Positions 1-10,117 are shown, counted from the first letter of the stretch. The stretch: DNA of 64,000 nucleotides from Dyadobacter sediminis (GCF_005860765.1 NZ_VCEI01000011.1:372001-436000), one strand, 5' to 3'. A program made the numbers and translations. The notes: generated by a model from the letters alone, not told the origin.

Positions 1-99
1 GACCATTGTCTAATGACACTGAAACAGATTGACAGGCTTCGATCAAAAATTACAAATATCAAGGAAACTCTGGCCGATGATGGCTCGCAGCTGCCCTGA
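1..99 (+). CDS. 3' end of an unidentified gene (partial)
   Basis: Frame 1 is open from the window edge to a TGA at 97-99 and encodes 32 residues ending in ADDGSQLP. The visible part is an amphipathic helix (LKQIDRLRSKITNIKETL) like the C-terminal dimerisation helix of small MerR/HTH-type regulators. That is only a resemblance. The gene body lies outside the window, so the product cannot be named, and the short open frame could be chance. Confidence 0.35.
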   Translation, partial: DHCLMTLKQIDRLRSKITNIKETLADDGSQLP

Positions 100-298
100 A
101 ATCAAAACCAGCCTCATAGCTCGCCATTACTCAGCGAAATGCTTACATCTGAAACAATTCAGTAGGAGGTTCATTGTTCCGTTTCTCCTGAATTAACCCT
201 TTCATTTGTAGATCCCGGAAGATAGATCAAGTTTAAATTTCTAAATTGCCATTCAGGTGTTTAAAAACAATTAACTCAACAGACTCAGCTAACCTTTT

Positions 299-3200
299 AT
301 GAAAATTCCTTTACTATCCCTTTTGTTTCTCACCTGTTTTTCAATGGCTTTTGCCCAGCAAAACAGAATCAGGGAAATCCAGACATTCAGTGCCCGAACG
401 GGGGCCATTCCCGCTTTCAGCAAAGCAACCGGTTCGGTAAGCATGCTTCGTTTTCCCGCAGCAAACGCTTTGAAGCTGGAAGGCGCCGACCCGAAAGAAA
501 AAGCATTCGCTTTTCTGAAACAAAACCCGCAGCTGTTTGCCATCCGGCCCGGTCAGGACGTTTATTTGTTCAAAAAAAGCAACGTGGATAATTATGGTCT
601 GACGCACGTTGAGCTTCAGCAGTACTACAAAGGCATTCCTGTTTTCGACGGTACGCTCCGGTTCCACTTTAACAAAAGCCATGCACTTTCTTCCGTCAAC
701 GGAAACTTCATCCCGGTCGGAGATTTGAACGCGGTTCCTGCTGTTTCTCGCGAAGAAGCTGCCGATGAAGCGCTTAAACGGGTACAAGCAGGCAAAAAGA
801 ATCTTTCCAAAAAGCCGTTGAAAGTAAAAGCAAGTAATCTGTTTGTTTTCCAGAAAGGATTGGTTCAGGGGTATGCCGGCAACAAACACCTTGTTTATGA
901 ATTGGAAGTCAGCAATGATCAGGATGTGCGTGAGCTGGTTTATCTGGATGCACATACCAAAGCAGTCGTTGAACAGATTGAGGGTATCAGTTATATTAAA
1001 AGAAGGATTCTGGATCAGGATGGCGTGGTTACCAAATGGAAGGAAGCAGACCCGACTACGTCGCTGACTTCCAACGAAAAGATTGAACTGGAAGTAACCG
1101 GGCAGTTCTATAATCTGATGAAAAGTACATTTGATTATACCTCTTTTGATAACAAGGATTCAGAAATGAAATTCCGGCACATTACAGACTATCCGAATGA
1201 CGATATATTTGCTTCCTGGTCCGGAACCATGGTCGGATTTTACGATAACTCCGTTGCTGATGATGTTATTGCCCATGAATGGGCGCATGCTTATACACAA
1301 TATACAACCGGTCTGTACTCCGAATGGGAACCGGGTTCCATCAATGAGGCCTACTCGGATATATGGGGCGAAACCTTTGATCAGATCAACGGCTATATGG
1401 ATGAAGGCGAAAACAATGCGTTAAGAACCGACGAATGCGGAAGTTCCACGCGTTGGCTGATCGGAGAAAAAATGTCTTATCCGGATATTGTCAGGGACAT
1501 GTGGAACCCGAACTGTACGGGTACGCCGGGCAAAGTTTCAGACTGGCAATATATTTGTGCATCCCGGGACGAAAATTTTGGTAAAAATGTAAATTACAGC
1601 GTTCTGAGCCATGCTTATGCCTTGCTTGTAGATTGCGGAACCTACAACGGACAGACCATTAAAGGAATTGGCCTTACAAAGGCGGCACATATTTTCTGGC
1701 ATGCACAAAAAAACTATGTGACAAAAACGACCGGTTTCATCGTAATGGCCGATATACTGGAATTATCCGCTTCTGAACTGATCGGAATAAGTCTCCGGAA
1801 ACTTTCCACATCGGCCACTTCGCCGGGACTTAGCGGGCAGATGATTACCGAAGATGACGTTCAGCAGCTTACAAAAGCGATTGCGGCAGTGGAGCTCCGG
1901 ATGCCCCCGGATTGTTATATGCCTAAAACTTTCAGTGCAGTAGATACTCTTTGTGCAGGTGCATCCAAAGAGCATGCGCTTTTCTATGATGATTTTGAGT
2001 CCGGCCTGCAGAACTGGACGGTATCCAACAAAGGAACCAATCCTACCTGGACACCGCGTAACTGGACTATTCCGGCAAAATCGCCCGGGTTAGGACATGG
2101 GAAGGTTGCTTTCGGACCTATTTTATCTGGTGGATGCAATACGGGTGACACCAACTATCAGAACGGCCTTATATCACTGATTTCCCCGGCCATAACCGTC
2201 CCGGCGGGTTCAACAGGAGATTACATGCTGGCATTCGACCATTATGTAGCCATGGACTCGGTACTGGATGGCGGCAACATCCGTTACCGGATCGATGGCG
2301 GTGCGTGGATCCTGGTTCCTGCTGCGGCTTTTACTGCCAATCCTTACAATGCAGTCCTCAGATCATTAACTGACTCGATTGCCAATCCGCTGCAAGGCCA
2401 GCCTGCCTTTACGGATGCCGACATCGGACCGGAATGGGGACATAGCCGTATTGACCTTTCATTGCTGGGCTTGCGGGATGCCGGTCAGAAGATCCAGTTC
2501 CGCTGGGATCTGGGTACCATCGGGTGCGGCAGTCTGGAAGGCTGGTATATTGACAATGTAACGGTTTACTCCTGCACAGTTCCATCCATTCAGTTTCTGG
2601 ACGATTCCTCTTATGTCAGCGAAGCCGATGCGGAAGTAAAAGGATCAGAGGCCTGTCTGCCCTATGTTGAAAAGATCATCCGGGTCAAGCTCAATGCTGC
2701 ACCCTCAGCGCCTGTGACGGTTACTATGAATACGCCGGCGGGAAATGCAATCCAGGGCGAAACAGCGGATTACACGTTTTCACCGGCTACGTTCGTGCTC
2801 AAGGAAGATCATCTGCTGCAGGATATTACCGTTCGCATTTATGACGACGCTTATGTGGAAGGAAATGAAAACATCGTTTTTTCCTATACCTTTTCAGGCG
2901 GCAATGCATTTGCCGAAACCACAAGCCAGCGGCATTTACTCAAAATCATTGACAATGATGCAGAACCGCTTACGGGCAGTAAAGAAATATTGTCAGAGGA
3001 TTTCAGCGATGGATTTCCCGCAGGCTGGAAAATATTCGGCGGTTACTTTTATCCTTATACATGGGGCGTTGTAGATCAGCGGTTAATAGTAAGCAATTAT
3101 TTTGAAAGTGATTATATGCGTGGCCCGTATGATGAAACGGTGGAAACCCGGACTTTCAATACTTCCGGGTTGTCAAACATTAAACTGTCATTTTATGATG

Positions 3201-4471
3201 ATTTCTATTTTTTCTATTCCGATCCAACGATCCTGGAGGTAGAAGTCTGGGATGGCGGAACGTGGCAAAATCTGTTGAAACGTACGAATTTAACAGAAAC
3301 CAATATTGACATAGATAATGCACGTATACAAGAACTGGACATTCCTGCTGAATATGCCAATTCTGAAATGAAAGTCAGGTTCCATTTCTTTGCACAAGGA
3401 TCCGGATTCTGGTCTATCGATGATGTGAAAGTGACTGCCGGCAAAAAAGCATCCGTTGCCAATGCGGTGAGTAAAACTTCCGATTCGCAGTACCTCGGCC
3501 CGAATGCCACCGCTTACTTTTATGATTCCGAAACAGGAAATCTTCAGGCTAAAATCAAAAACCTGACCGCTCATGATTATGGCTGCACGACAGTAAAAAT
3601 TGACCGGGCAGGAAAAGATACCACTTCATGGGTCGGCGGTTATCACATCACCAGAAAGACCTTTCTGGTAACTCCAACTAACAACAATCCGGCAGGCAAT
3701 TACGAGATCACGCTTTACTACAAGGCTTCCGAACTGCCGAATTTCAGCGGTCCGGACATCGTGTCCATGGGTAAAAGTGAAGGCAGGATCGGCAGTGACA
3801 ATACAACTTCCAATTCGACGGCAGAAATTGTTCAGAGAACTAATTTTGGTTCGGATTATGCCTACACGGCCACTTTTCACACGGGTTTTTCAGGCTTCGG
3901 GCTTTCGGATGCGCCAGCCGGCGGACCGCTTCCGGTCACCTTATCAAAGTTTGAAGGCAAGAAAACTGCGGAAGGAAACCTGTTAAGCTGGACGACAACT
4001 TCCGAAGTAGACAACGCGTATTTTCTGGTGGAAAGAAGCAGTGATGGCCGCGTTTTCACAACAGCAGGAAAGGTAGAGGCCCTGAAAGGAAGCCAAACGG
4101 AAAGAAGCTACCGTTTTCTGGATACCGGCTTTGCAAAAGGCATCAGTTATTACCGGTTGAAGCAAGTGGATCTGGACGGCAAATCGGTGTACAGCCGCAT
4201 CCTGGCGCTGGATGCTGCAACAAAAGGTGAAATCAAACTTTACCCGAACCCGGTACAAAAAGCGCTGACGCTGGAGCTGCCCGATGCAAGCAGTGAAAAG
4301 GTGCAGATCAAACTTGTGAATGCGGCCGGCCAACAGGTGTTTGTTCAAGAGCAGGCTGAAAACCGCAACGGCAAAATAAACATTGATATTGAAAAGCTAC
4401 CCGCAGGTATTTATCAGGTGATTGTTACGGGAGAAAGCAAAAGCTGGGTTTTGAAGATGCTTAAAATGTAA
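299..4471 (+). CDS. Secreted M4 (thermolysin-like) metallopeptidase with Calx-beta and T9SS sorting domains
   Basis: This 1390-residue zinc endopeptidase carries a Sec signal peptide (residues 1-20, ending AFAQ). A fungalysin/thermolysin-type propeptide and PepSY-like region fill roughly 40-220. The M4 catalytic domain (about 235-540) has the zinc motif HEWAH near residue 326 and the third-ligand motif NEAYSDIWGE near 350. Further on are two jelly-roll-like segments (DDFESGLQNW..., EDFSDGFPAGW...), each ending in WYIDNV or WSIDDV. Between them lies a Calx-beta-like domain (about 765-880). The C-terminal ~80 residues (KLYPNPV...LPAGIYQVIV...KMLKM) form a type A T9SS sorting domain, so the protein is expected to cross the outer membrane by T9SS and be anchored or released. 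It is monocistronic, with a strong terminator directly downstream. The domain calls are by motif; the natural substrate is unknown. Confidence 0.93.
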   Translation: MKIPLLSLLFLTCFSMAFAQQNRIREIQTFSARTGAIPAFSKATGSVSMLRFPAANALKLEGADPKEKAFAFLKQNPQLFAIRPGQDVYLFKKSNVDNYGLTHVELQQYYKGIPVFDGTLRFHFNKSHALSSVNGNFIPVGDLNAVPAVSREEAADEALKRVQAGKKNLSKKPLKVKASNLFVFQKGLVQGYAGNKHLVYELEVSNDQDVRELVYLDAHTKAVVEQIEGISYIKRRILDQDGVVTKWKEADPTTSLTSNEKIELEVTGQFYNLMKSTFDYTSFDNKDSEMKFRHITDYPNDDIFASWSGTMVGFYDNSVADDVIAHEWAHAYTQYTTGLYSEWEPGSINEAYSDIWGETFDQINGYMDEGENNALRTDECGSSTRWLIGEKMSYPDIVRDMWNPNCTGTPGKVSDWQYICASRDENFGKNVNYSVLSHAYALLVDCGTYNGQTIKGIGLTKAAHIFWHAQKNYVTKTTGFIVMADILELSASELIGISLRKLSTSATSPGLSGQMITEDDVQQLTKAIAAVELRMPPDCYMPKTFSAVDTLCAGASKEHALFYDDFESGLQNWTVSNKGTNPTWTPRNWTIPAKSPGLGHGKVAFGPILSGGCNTGDTNYQNGLISLISPAITVPAGSTGDYMLAFDHYVAMDSVLDGGNIRYRIDGGAWILVPAAAFTANPYNAVLRSLTDSIANPLQGQPAFTDADIGPEWGHSRIDLSLLGLRDAGQKIQFRWDLGTIGCGSLEGWYIDNVTVYSCTVPSIQFLDDSSYVSEADAEVKGSEACLPYVEKIIRVKLNAAPSAPVTVTMNTPAGNAIQGETADYTFSPATFVLKEDHLLQDITVRIYDDAYVEGNENIVFSYTFSGGNAFAETTSQRHLLKIIDNDAEPLTGSKEILSEDFSDGFPAGWKIFGGYFYPYTWGVVDQRLIVSNYFESDYMRGPYDETVETRTFNTSGLSNIKLSFYDDFYFFYSDPTILEVEVWDGGTWQNLLKRTNLTETNIDIDNARIQELDIPAEYANSEMKVRFHFFAQGSGFWSIDDVKVTAGKKASVANAVSKTSDSQYLGPNATAYFYDSETGNLQAKIKNLTAHDYGCTTVKIDRAGKDTTSWVGGYHITRKTFLVTPTNNNPAGNYEITLYYKASELPNFSGPDIVSMGKSEGRIGSDNTTSNSTAEIVQRTNFGSDYAYTATFHTGFSGFGLSDAPAGGPLPVTLSKFEGKKTAEGNLLSWTTTSEVDNAYFLVERSSDGRVFTTAGKVEALKGSQTERSYRFLDTGFAKGISYYRLKQVDLDGKSVYSRILALDAATKGEIKLYPNPVQKALTLELPDASSEKVQIKLVNAAGQQVFVQEQAENRNGKINIDIEKLPAGIYQVIVTGESKSWVLKMLKM

Positions 4472-4495
4472 ATCTTAATAAAAGGAGAAAAACAT

Positions 4496-4537
4496 AACCC
4501 GGGGCCGGCTCAAACGTGGATGAGCAAGCCCCGGGTT
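4496..4537 (+). terminator. Rho-independent-type terminator of the M4 peptidase gene
   Basis: Perfect inverted repeat AACCCGGGGC / GCCCCGGGTT (4496-4505 with 4528-4537), extended inward by GCTCA/TGAGC. It is followed by a T-rich stretch (TATTTATT) and lies 25 nt after the peptidase stop codon. Confidence 0.85.
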
Positions 4538-4710
4538 TATTTATTGGAATTTAACAGTCGTCTTTGGTTCTGGATTGTGTTTGCATATGCTCAAAAATTC
4601 ACATTTTTTGATATGGTGATGATTTTCAATAGTTTAGCAAAATCACCGTTCCTGTTGCACAACTCCTTGTGTTAATTAGATCTGGACTTCTGATTAATAA
4701 TAATATATTT

Positions 4711-5247
4711 ATGTCTTTATCGAGAGACAAGCTAAATGCCTATCTATACTCATGCTTAAATTTAAATAATGGCCGAATGTACTGGCAGGAAAAAATTGAT
4801 CGAATGTCTTCACGGTTTGCTGTGACAGATTTTAATAGACGCTTCACAGATTGGTTTGAAATCCTGAAAACCCTGGAAGATCGATTCATAATTAAATCTG
4901 ACTCGAATTTTCACTTCTCTAACTGGTCCGAAACCTTAAAGTATCCAACTTTAATTCGGACTGTTACTAGGGAAGCGGTCAACTTAGAAATTGATAGATT
5001 AGATTCCGATTGCAATTACTGGATGGTTGTGGTACATGACGATCATCCGACTGCAAAACATGTTGTCTACGATTGCAAGCCAATAGTGATAAATGCACTC
5101 ATTGAGATAAATACGGGCATTTTTTTTATTGGGGATAAAAAGTATAACTGGTTTGTTCAATTTAAGCCGATAGAGAACAGCATGGTTTCTTTGATCAAAT
5201 CAAGTCAGCCTCAGACTCCTTTTGAGAAAGAAATCTTGTATCAATAG
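4711..5247 (+). CDS. Uncharacterised protein, possibly DUF6756-like
   Basis: About 178 residues with no signal peptide or membrane segment. The C-terminal half has the pattern YWMVVVHDD...VYDC...INTGIFFIGDKKYNWFVQF. This recalls small cytosolic proteins of the DUF6756 type (xVYDCx ... FYIVxKKYDWL), often found as lone or immunity-like genes; the assignment is from memory and weak. A GTG at 4669 would add 14 residues. I prefer the ATG at 4711 because the extra residues are low-complexity (RSGLLINNNIF). The gene is more AT-rich than the peptidase gene before it, which may point to acquisition. It converges on the LytTR regulator. Confidence 0.6.
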   Translation: MSLSRDKLNAYLYSCLNLNNGRMYWQEKIDRMSSRFAVTDFNRRFTDWFEILKTLEDRFIIKSDSNFHFSNWSETLKYPTLIRTVTREAVNLEIDRLDSDCNYWMVVVHDDHPTAKHVVYDCKPIVINALIEINTGIFFIGDKKYNWFVQFKPIENSMVSLIKSSQPQTPFEKEILYQ

Positions 5248-5299
5248 TAGCTGGCTCCTTTGCAAGTGTTAACAATATAAAAAGCCGTCAGGACTTGGA

Positions 5300-6061
5300 T
5301 CAGGTAAACAGTTCCTTTAACAAATGCTTTCTTTGTCTGCTCAGCAGAACCTGCTGGCCTCCTTCCATTAAAAGAAAGCCACCGTCTTCTTTCTTGTAAG
5401 ATACAATCCGGTTTTTGTTAACCAGAAATGACTGATGTGTCCGAAGGAAACCATATGGTTCCAGAAGGGATTCATATTCATTTATAGGTTTGCTGACTAT
5501 TATTTCTCCCAAATCTTTGACATAAAATGTGGTGTAGCTGTTACTTGAACGACAGAAAACAATGTCATCTATGAGCACATAGTGGATTTCAGCCGCCTCT
5601 GGCAAAGCAATTTTCTTTTGCCTGAGGCTATGCATATTTTCAAACGATTGGATAAGCATATTCATTTGCAATTCCCTGTCACGTCCTTTCTTTTTTATTC
5701 CGGCTTTTTCAACTGCTCGTGAAAGTTCCTGTACGTCCAATGGTTTGAGCAGGTAGTCCGTAGCTGAGAACTTGATTGCCTGAATGCCATAGTCGTCATG
5801 AGCCGTCACAAAAATGACGCTGACCCGGTGAAAATTCATTTGTCTTAACAGGTCAAAGCCGGTTTCGTTCTGCAGCCTGATATCCAGAAACAGTATTTCA
5901 ATATTTTCTGATGCCAGTACTGCAAGTGCTTGCTGTACGGTCTGCGCATGTGCTGACACATTTACCTGGGGACAATGCGCAAGCAAAGCCAGTCGCAGGT
6001 TGTTTATGGCGCTCCGTTCGTCGTCTACGATCAAGGCAGAGATCCGGTTTAATTCAGCCAT
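5300..6061 (-). CDS. LytTR-family response regulator
   Basis: 253 residues. The N-terminal receiver domain (about 8-125) has acidic residues DDE, the phospho-acceptor Asp in FLDIRLQ near residue 57, and the conserved Lys in DYLLKPLD. The C-terminal LytTR DNA-binding domain (about 145-250) includes IVFCRSSNSYTTFYV and FLRTHQSFLVNKNRIV. The start overlaps the 3' end of the kinase gene by 13 nt, so the two are translationally coupled and form one two-component pair. Targets are not evident from the sequence. Confidence 0.93.
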   Translation of the reverse strand: MAELNRISALIVDDERSAINNLRLALLAHCPQVNVSAHAQTVQQALAVLASENIEILFLDIRLQNETGFDLLRQMNFHRVSVIFVTAHDDYGIQAIKFSATDYLLKPLDVQELSRAVEKAGIKKKGRDRELQMNMLIQSFENMHSLRQKKIALPEAAEIHYVLIDDIVFCRSSNSYTTFYVKDLGEIIVSKPINEYESLLEPYGFLRTHQSFLVNKNRIVSYKKEDGGFLLMEGGQQVLLSRQRKHLLKELFT

Positions 6062-7815
6062 CCTGAAAACGTGATTTTGGTTTGAGATCCGCCTCTCTGT
6101 GGCCCGCTAACTTCCTGACCAATGGTTTGACCAGAAGTTATTTGCAGGGTTATAGGCATATCTGTAAGTTTTTCATTGAGCAATGCGATTCGTTTTCTGA
6201 TAAGGAAAAGCCCGTGACCGCCTGCATTTACCTGCGGGTCAAAGCCGATTCCATTGTCAGAAACGGTAAGAATTAGGTCGTTCTTATGGCAGTTGACTTG
6301 TATCGTCAGTTGAGAATTTGATGAGCTGTCTGCAAATCCATGCCGGATGCTGTTTTCCAGTATGGGTTGCAAAAGCAGTGGAGGAAAATCAATTTCTGCA
6401 AGATCCTGGCCACAATCATTCTGAATGGAGTAAGAAAAAGGCTTTCTTTTAACTTCAAGCATCAGATAGCGTTCTTCAATCTGAATTTCTTCCTGAAGAG
6501 ACACAAATTCTTTTTTACTGCTGTCCATAATGATCCGCAGGAATGTAGCGACATCGTGTATATACCCACTTGCTGTTTCAGGATCACCGTGCCGGATTAA
6601 TCCCTGAACTGCGTTAAGCGAATTGAAAAGAAAATGCGGATTCAGCTGGCCACTCAGCAGCTGCAGGTGATTTTCCACTTCCAGCTTCTTGCGGTTTAAA
6701 GCCGTGATCTGTTTTTTATACCGGCGCTTTTGTAACAGATATCCGGTTCCAAATAGCACAGCCAGCCCTGCAATTGAAAGTGTCCAATCCATCCATTTGG
6801 CCATACCCGCTGCTTCCCTGACCCGAATGGTTACGGTGTGTATGCTTTCCCGTTGGTGCTTGTAGCGCAGAAACACCTTCAGCGTTTGTCCGGCTTTGGG
6901 ATTATGAATATAGATGTAAGAATATTCATTGATAAATTTCAGGTTTTTCCCGCCCAGGTCTCTCCATAGATCAGGATGGTCGCTGAATGCATATTCGATT
7001 CCGCTGTTTCGGATTGTTTGCCCAAAGAACTGGTATTGAAAGTCATCGCTGAATCTGAGAAAGGCCGAATTGCCGGCCTCCATTTCGAGCGAGTCATTTT
7101 TAGCATGGTAAGTGGTCAGCTTTTTATTGACTTCGGTATTTAAAATTTCTTCAAAATGCTTCGCAGACGAAAACTGAACGAAGTCAAAGTGGTTCGGGGC
7201 ACTTTTAACACGTTTAATTGAAAAATAACAGGACTCGCCTCCTGCAAGCTTGTTGCGTACAAAGACGCGCAGAGAATCACCTACTGCAAGACGGAACTTG
7301 CCTGCATGGAAATTTTTCAAAGGCATTGTTTCCGGCTGGTCTGCATGTTCAGACAGGTCGCCCAGCCTGGCATAGCCTACATAAAAGTCCGGATCAGCAG
7401 GCAAGCTCACTATTTCCTTCCAATCATTTTGGAGCCTGCCATTCAACTCCGTCCTGAACTGTAAATTAATAAGGTTGGATGCAAGTCCTTTTTCTGGCCG
7501 CAAACCTTGTTGTAACTGCGTGTAAAAGTCAAGCGAAAATTCAGCTACGGAAAGGAAGAAACGCGAAAGAGATACAGTGGTGAAGTTTTTGGTCAGTAAA
7601 GAATCCGTGTACAGAAATTGATTTTCGTGATTCAAAGTAAGGAATGAAACCTGACTTGTGTTGCCGTTTAAATTTGTATTTCCGGCCCTTGTTACCAGAC
7701 AGGAATCACAAACTCTTCCGTTTACAATCTTCTTAATTACCATAACTGGCGAGCTATCTTGTCCTGCTGCCAAAAACGGCATAAGCAATAGAAGGAATGT
7801 TATTGACTTTTTCAT
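6049..7815 (-). CDS. LytS/YehU-type sensor histidine kinase
   Basis: 588 residues. It has a signal peptide (MKKSITFLLLLMPFLAAGQ) and an extracytoplasmic sensor region of about 320 residues with no clear family. One transmembrane segment lies near 340-362 (WTLSIAGLAVLFGTGYLL), followed by a short coiled linker. The His_kinase (PF06580-type) motif LSGQLNPHFLFNSLN puts the phospho-accepting His near residue 392. The HATPase domain shows N-box ILENSIRHGF and G-boxes DNGIGFD and GHGLFLIRKR. It is the probable partner of the overlapping LytTR regulator. The ATG at 7815 gives a proper signal peptide. The stimulus is unknown. Confidence 0.92.
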   Translation of the reverse strand: MKKSITFLLLLMPFLAAGQDSSPVMVIKKIVNGRVCDSCLVTRAGNTNLNGNTSQVSFLTLNHENQFLYTDSLLTKNFTTVSLSRFFLSVAEFSLDFYTQLQQGLRPEKGLASNLINLQFRTELNGRLQNDWKEIVSLPADPDFYVGYARLGDLSEHADQPETMPLKNFHAGKFRLAVGDSLRVFVRNKLAGGESCYFSIKRVKSAPNHFDFVQFSSAKHFEEILNTEVNKKLTTYHAKNDSLEMEAGNSAFLRFSDDFQYQFFGQTIRNSGIEYAFSDHPDLWRDLGGKNLKFINEYSYIYIHNPKAGQTLKVFLRYKHQRESIHTVTIRVREAAGMAKWMDWTLSIAGLAVLFGTGYLLQKRRYKKQITALNRKKLEVENHLQLLSGQLNPHFLFNSLNAVQGLIRHGDPETASGYIHDVATFLRIIMDSSKKEFVSLQEEIQIEERYLMLEVKRKPFSYSIQNDCGQDLAEIDFPPLLLQPILENSIRHGFADSSSNSQLTIQVNCHKNDLILTVSDNGIGFDPQVNAGGHGLFLIRKRIALLNEKLTDMPITLQITSGQTIGQEVSGPQRGGSQTKITFSGWLN

Positions 7816-8098
7816 TTTTCAGATCATTTAACTGCACTGCAATTAGCGCAAATGATCCATGACGAAAACATGTAAGTTTGAATTTGGCAGGTTTTTGTTT
7901 GAATTGGTCCTATAAGATTTTTAAAGGATAATTATTCAATATTCAAAAATTCAAAGAAAAATAATAAACTGATCCGTTAAAGTTAACAACCATGTAAAAG
8001 GATTTGCTCCCGATTTTACACGTTGAGGCATATAATACCTCTACCAATTCAAACCACTTGTTTTGTTAGAACTTAGTATCTTAAACAATTATAAAAGG
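7816..8098. other. Intergenic stretch upstream of the LytS kinase gene
   Basis: AT-rich DNA between the kinase start and an IS remnant. No credible ORF, hairpin or promoter match could be assigned, although the kinase promoter must lie here. Confidence 0.4.
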
Positions 8099-8364
8099 AT
8101 GAAAAAGTTGCGTAGAAAATTTGGTTCATCCTTATAAGGCGTGAGTAGCTATTAAAGCAATTAAAAAACCAGAAGCACTTTCTGAGCTTGCGGTTTGCTT
8201 TGAAGTGCATGCGAATGAGATATCATTATGGCAATCGGAATTTCCAACCAATTTGGCGACCGCGTTTGAACCAAGTGGGAAAAAAAGTTGCCAGTAATTG
8301 TGAAATCAACAAGCTTTATTATAAAATTGGCCAATTGGAGATGGAAAAAATGCCCGAATTTTAA
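8099..8364 (+). pseudogene. Degraded IS3-family transposase orfA remnant
   Basis: Reading the plus strand across frameshifts gives MKKLRRKFGSSL-stop, then (frame +1 from 8145) VAIKAIKKPEALSELA...HANEISLWQSEF...FEPSGKK, then after another frameshift INKLYYKIGQLEMEKMPEF. This matches the order of IS3-family OrfA proteins of Bacteroidota: a KRRKFS-like start, the HTH with HPNQIxxWKxEF, and the leucine-zipper tail EIxxLYxKIGQLxxExDFL. At least two frameshifts and an internal stop make it dead. No orfB and no terminal repeats were recognised downstream. Confidence 0.75.
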
Positions 8365-8721
8365 GACAAAAACAGCTTTCAAACTTTCTGATTTTTTGGG
8401 ACACTTACAATAGCAGTTCTAAATAACGGGTACCATGTTGGATCGTCTGTAGTAGCTTTTTTTATTGTAAGTTTAGCATGCTATTTCTTCTTAGCAAAAT
8501 AAGTGAAGTGAATACAACATGTTCTCCACTGAAAACTTTTGCAAAATAGGCAGTAGCAAACTGCTTTGTGTTTCAATGGATAAAACAAAACAGAAGATTT
8601 TTTGTAAGGATTATCCCGTAGCTTAAAATCAGGGATTTGTAGTGTAAATACGTCTGCTTTATTTCTCGCATGTACGTTTTTGCTTTTTTATAAAACAATC
8701 ATCATTTGCTATATATTTAAC
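8365..8721. other. AT-rich non-coding stretch after the IS remnant
   Basis: No ORF with recognisable similarity. It may contain unrecognisable orfB or IS-end sequence, but none could be supported by reading the frames. Confidence 0.35.
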
Positions 8722-9045
8722 TCAAAATTCTGTCCCATTTTGATTGGTCCTATCATTGTACTTTTTTTCGATTGAACGAAGGAACCAAGTAACAATCGTA
8801 AATACAGAAAATGACACTGCAAAAAAGTATAACAGGGCAAACCAACCAACCGTAAAAGATTTCCCATTTTCATTTTTGATGAATGGAATTAATCCCCAAA
8901 GTTGGTAAGCGAAAAACAGCCCTGCAGCTATTATTGAAATATTTCTTATAACTGATATCTTGCTGTTAAATAGTGTTATCAGGTGCCTTACAATGATGTA
9001 TGTAAGACCCAGCAAGTAAATAATTACTGAAATTACCAGTCCCAT
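8722..9045 (-). CDS. Small hypothetical membrane protein
   Basis: 107 residues with three predicted membrane helices (about 3-25, 35-55 and 65-90: LVISVIIYLLGLTYIIV, ISIIAAGLFFAYQLWGL, WFALLYFFAVSFSVFTIV) and a polar C-terminal tail rich in Lys/Asn/Asp. No family recognised. It stands alone in an AT-rich, gene-poor region next to an IS remnant, so it may be a recent arrival. Confidence 0.6.
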   Translation of the reverse strand: MGLVISVIIYLLGLTYIIVRHLITLFNSKISVIRNISIIAAGLFFAYQLWGLIPFIKNENGKSFTVGWFALLYFFAVSFSVFTIVTWFLRSIEKKYNDRTNQNGTEF

Positions 9046-9547
9046 AAATTTTTAAATGTAATTAAATGACTATTAAAGATAAACGCAGATTTTCAATAAG
9101 TTTGAAAGGTCTTTAAACATGTTGCAAATAGCGATTGTTATTGCAGTACGTTACTAGATGAACCCAATCCAAATTTCGTGTTTAAGGGATTAGAAGAAAA
9201 AACTTTCCGCCTAACACAAGATCGGAGAAAGGGCATGAGGCAGGAACAAGTATTTGAACCAGAATCCTTTACATTGGATCAATACAAAATTGTAACTTCA
9301 TATTTTAATAGATCAGTTTACTGTTGATATCCTCCTATTAATAAATAGGGGCAAAATGCCTTCTTATTGATGTAATCTAAGCGATTTACATGAATGCCAT
9401 TGAGCTTCCTATTCTATATTTAACAGGCAATGTAAATCCAATCTCCTGAACATTGATTTTAAAATTTAAAAGATTGTTTTTCTCATCTATACAATCAGGT
9501 AGAACACGTCTGATTTTACCTTTTGATTCATGTTATAATTTATTAAT
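9046..9547. other. Intergenic region between divergent genes
   Basis: About 500 AT-rich bases between the small membrane protein and the DJ-1/PfpI gene, presumably carrying both promoters. No ORF, terminator hairpin or clear repeat was found. Confidence 0.4.
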
Positions 9548-10117
9548 ATGAACCGCAAGATATTAATTGTTACCGGAGATGGTGGTGAAAGTTACGAAAC
9601 GCTCTATGCCGTTCACCGCTTTCAGGAAGAAGGTGATGTTGCCGTTATCGCCGCTCCCAGTAAACGCAGACTTAATCTGGTAATGCACGATTTTGAAATC
9701 GGCTGGGACACGTATGTTGAGCGCCCTGGTTATTGCCTGGCTTCGGACCTGGTGATTGAGGAGGTTGTCGTTAGTGACTATGATGCTATTTTGCTGCTCG
9801 GCGGACGGGCTCCGGAATACTTACGCAACCATACGGCGTTACTGGAAGTAGTGCGCGAGTTTGATCGGCAGCAGAAATGGGTCTTTGCTATTTGCCATGG
9901 GATCCAGATCCTGGTTACAGCTGGATTAGCGAACAACCGGACGCTGACCGCTTACGAGCACGTGCGAACTGAAATTGAAATGGGGGGTGGCACGTATTCT
10001 ACTCAACAAGCCATTCGTGACGGGAATATAGTAACCGGACAGACCTGGCAATCACACCCGGACTTCTATCGGGAAGTATTTACCTGTTTCAAAGAGACGG
10101 AAAAAGTGAATGCATAG
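9548..10117 (+). CDS. DJ-1/PfpI family protein
   Basis: 189 residues covering the whole DJ-1/PfpI fold (class I glutamine amidotransferase-like). The nucleophile elbow is AICHGIQIL with Cys near residue 118, preceded by the backbone motif YDAILLLGGRAPEYLR and followed by LTAYEHVRTEIEMGG. Family members are cysteine hydrolases, glyoxalase-like enzymes or chaperones acting in the cytosol, often stress-linked; which activity applies cannot be read here. The start follows an A/T-rich leader without a Shine-Dalgarno site, usual in this phylum. Confidence 0.88.
   Translation: MNRKILIVTGDGGESYETLYAVHRFQEEGDVAVIAAPSKRRLNLVMHDFEIGWDTYVERPGYCLASDLVIEEVVVSDYDAILLLGGRAPEYLRNHTALLEVVREFDRQQKWVFAICHGIQILVTAGLANNRTLTAYEHVRTEIEMGGGTYSTQQAIRDGNIVTGQTWQSHPDFYREVFTCFKETEKVNA

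Noticed and set aside
8161..8382. 73-codon minus-strand frame
   Set aside because: Shadow of the IS3 orfA remnant, which is read on the plus strand.
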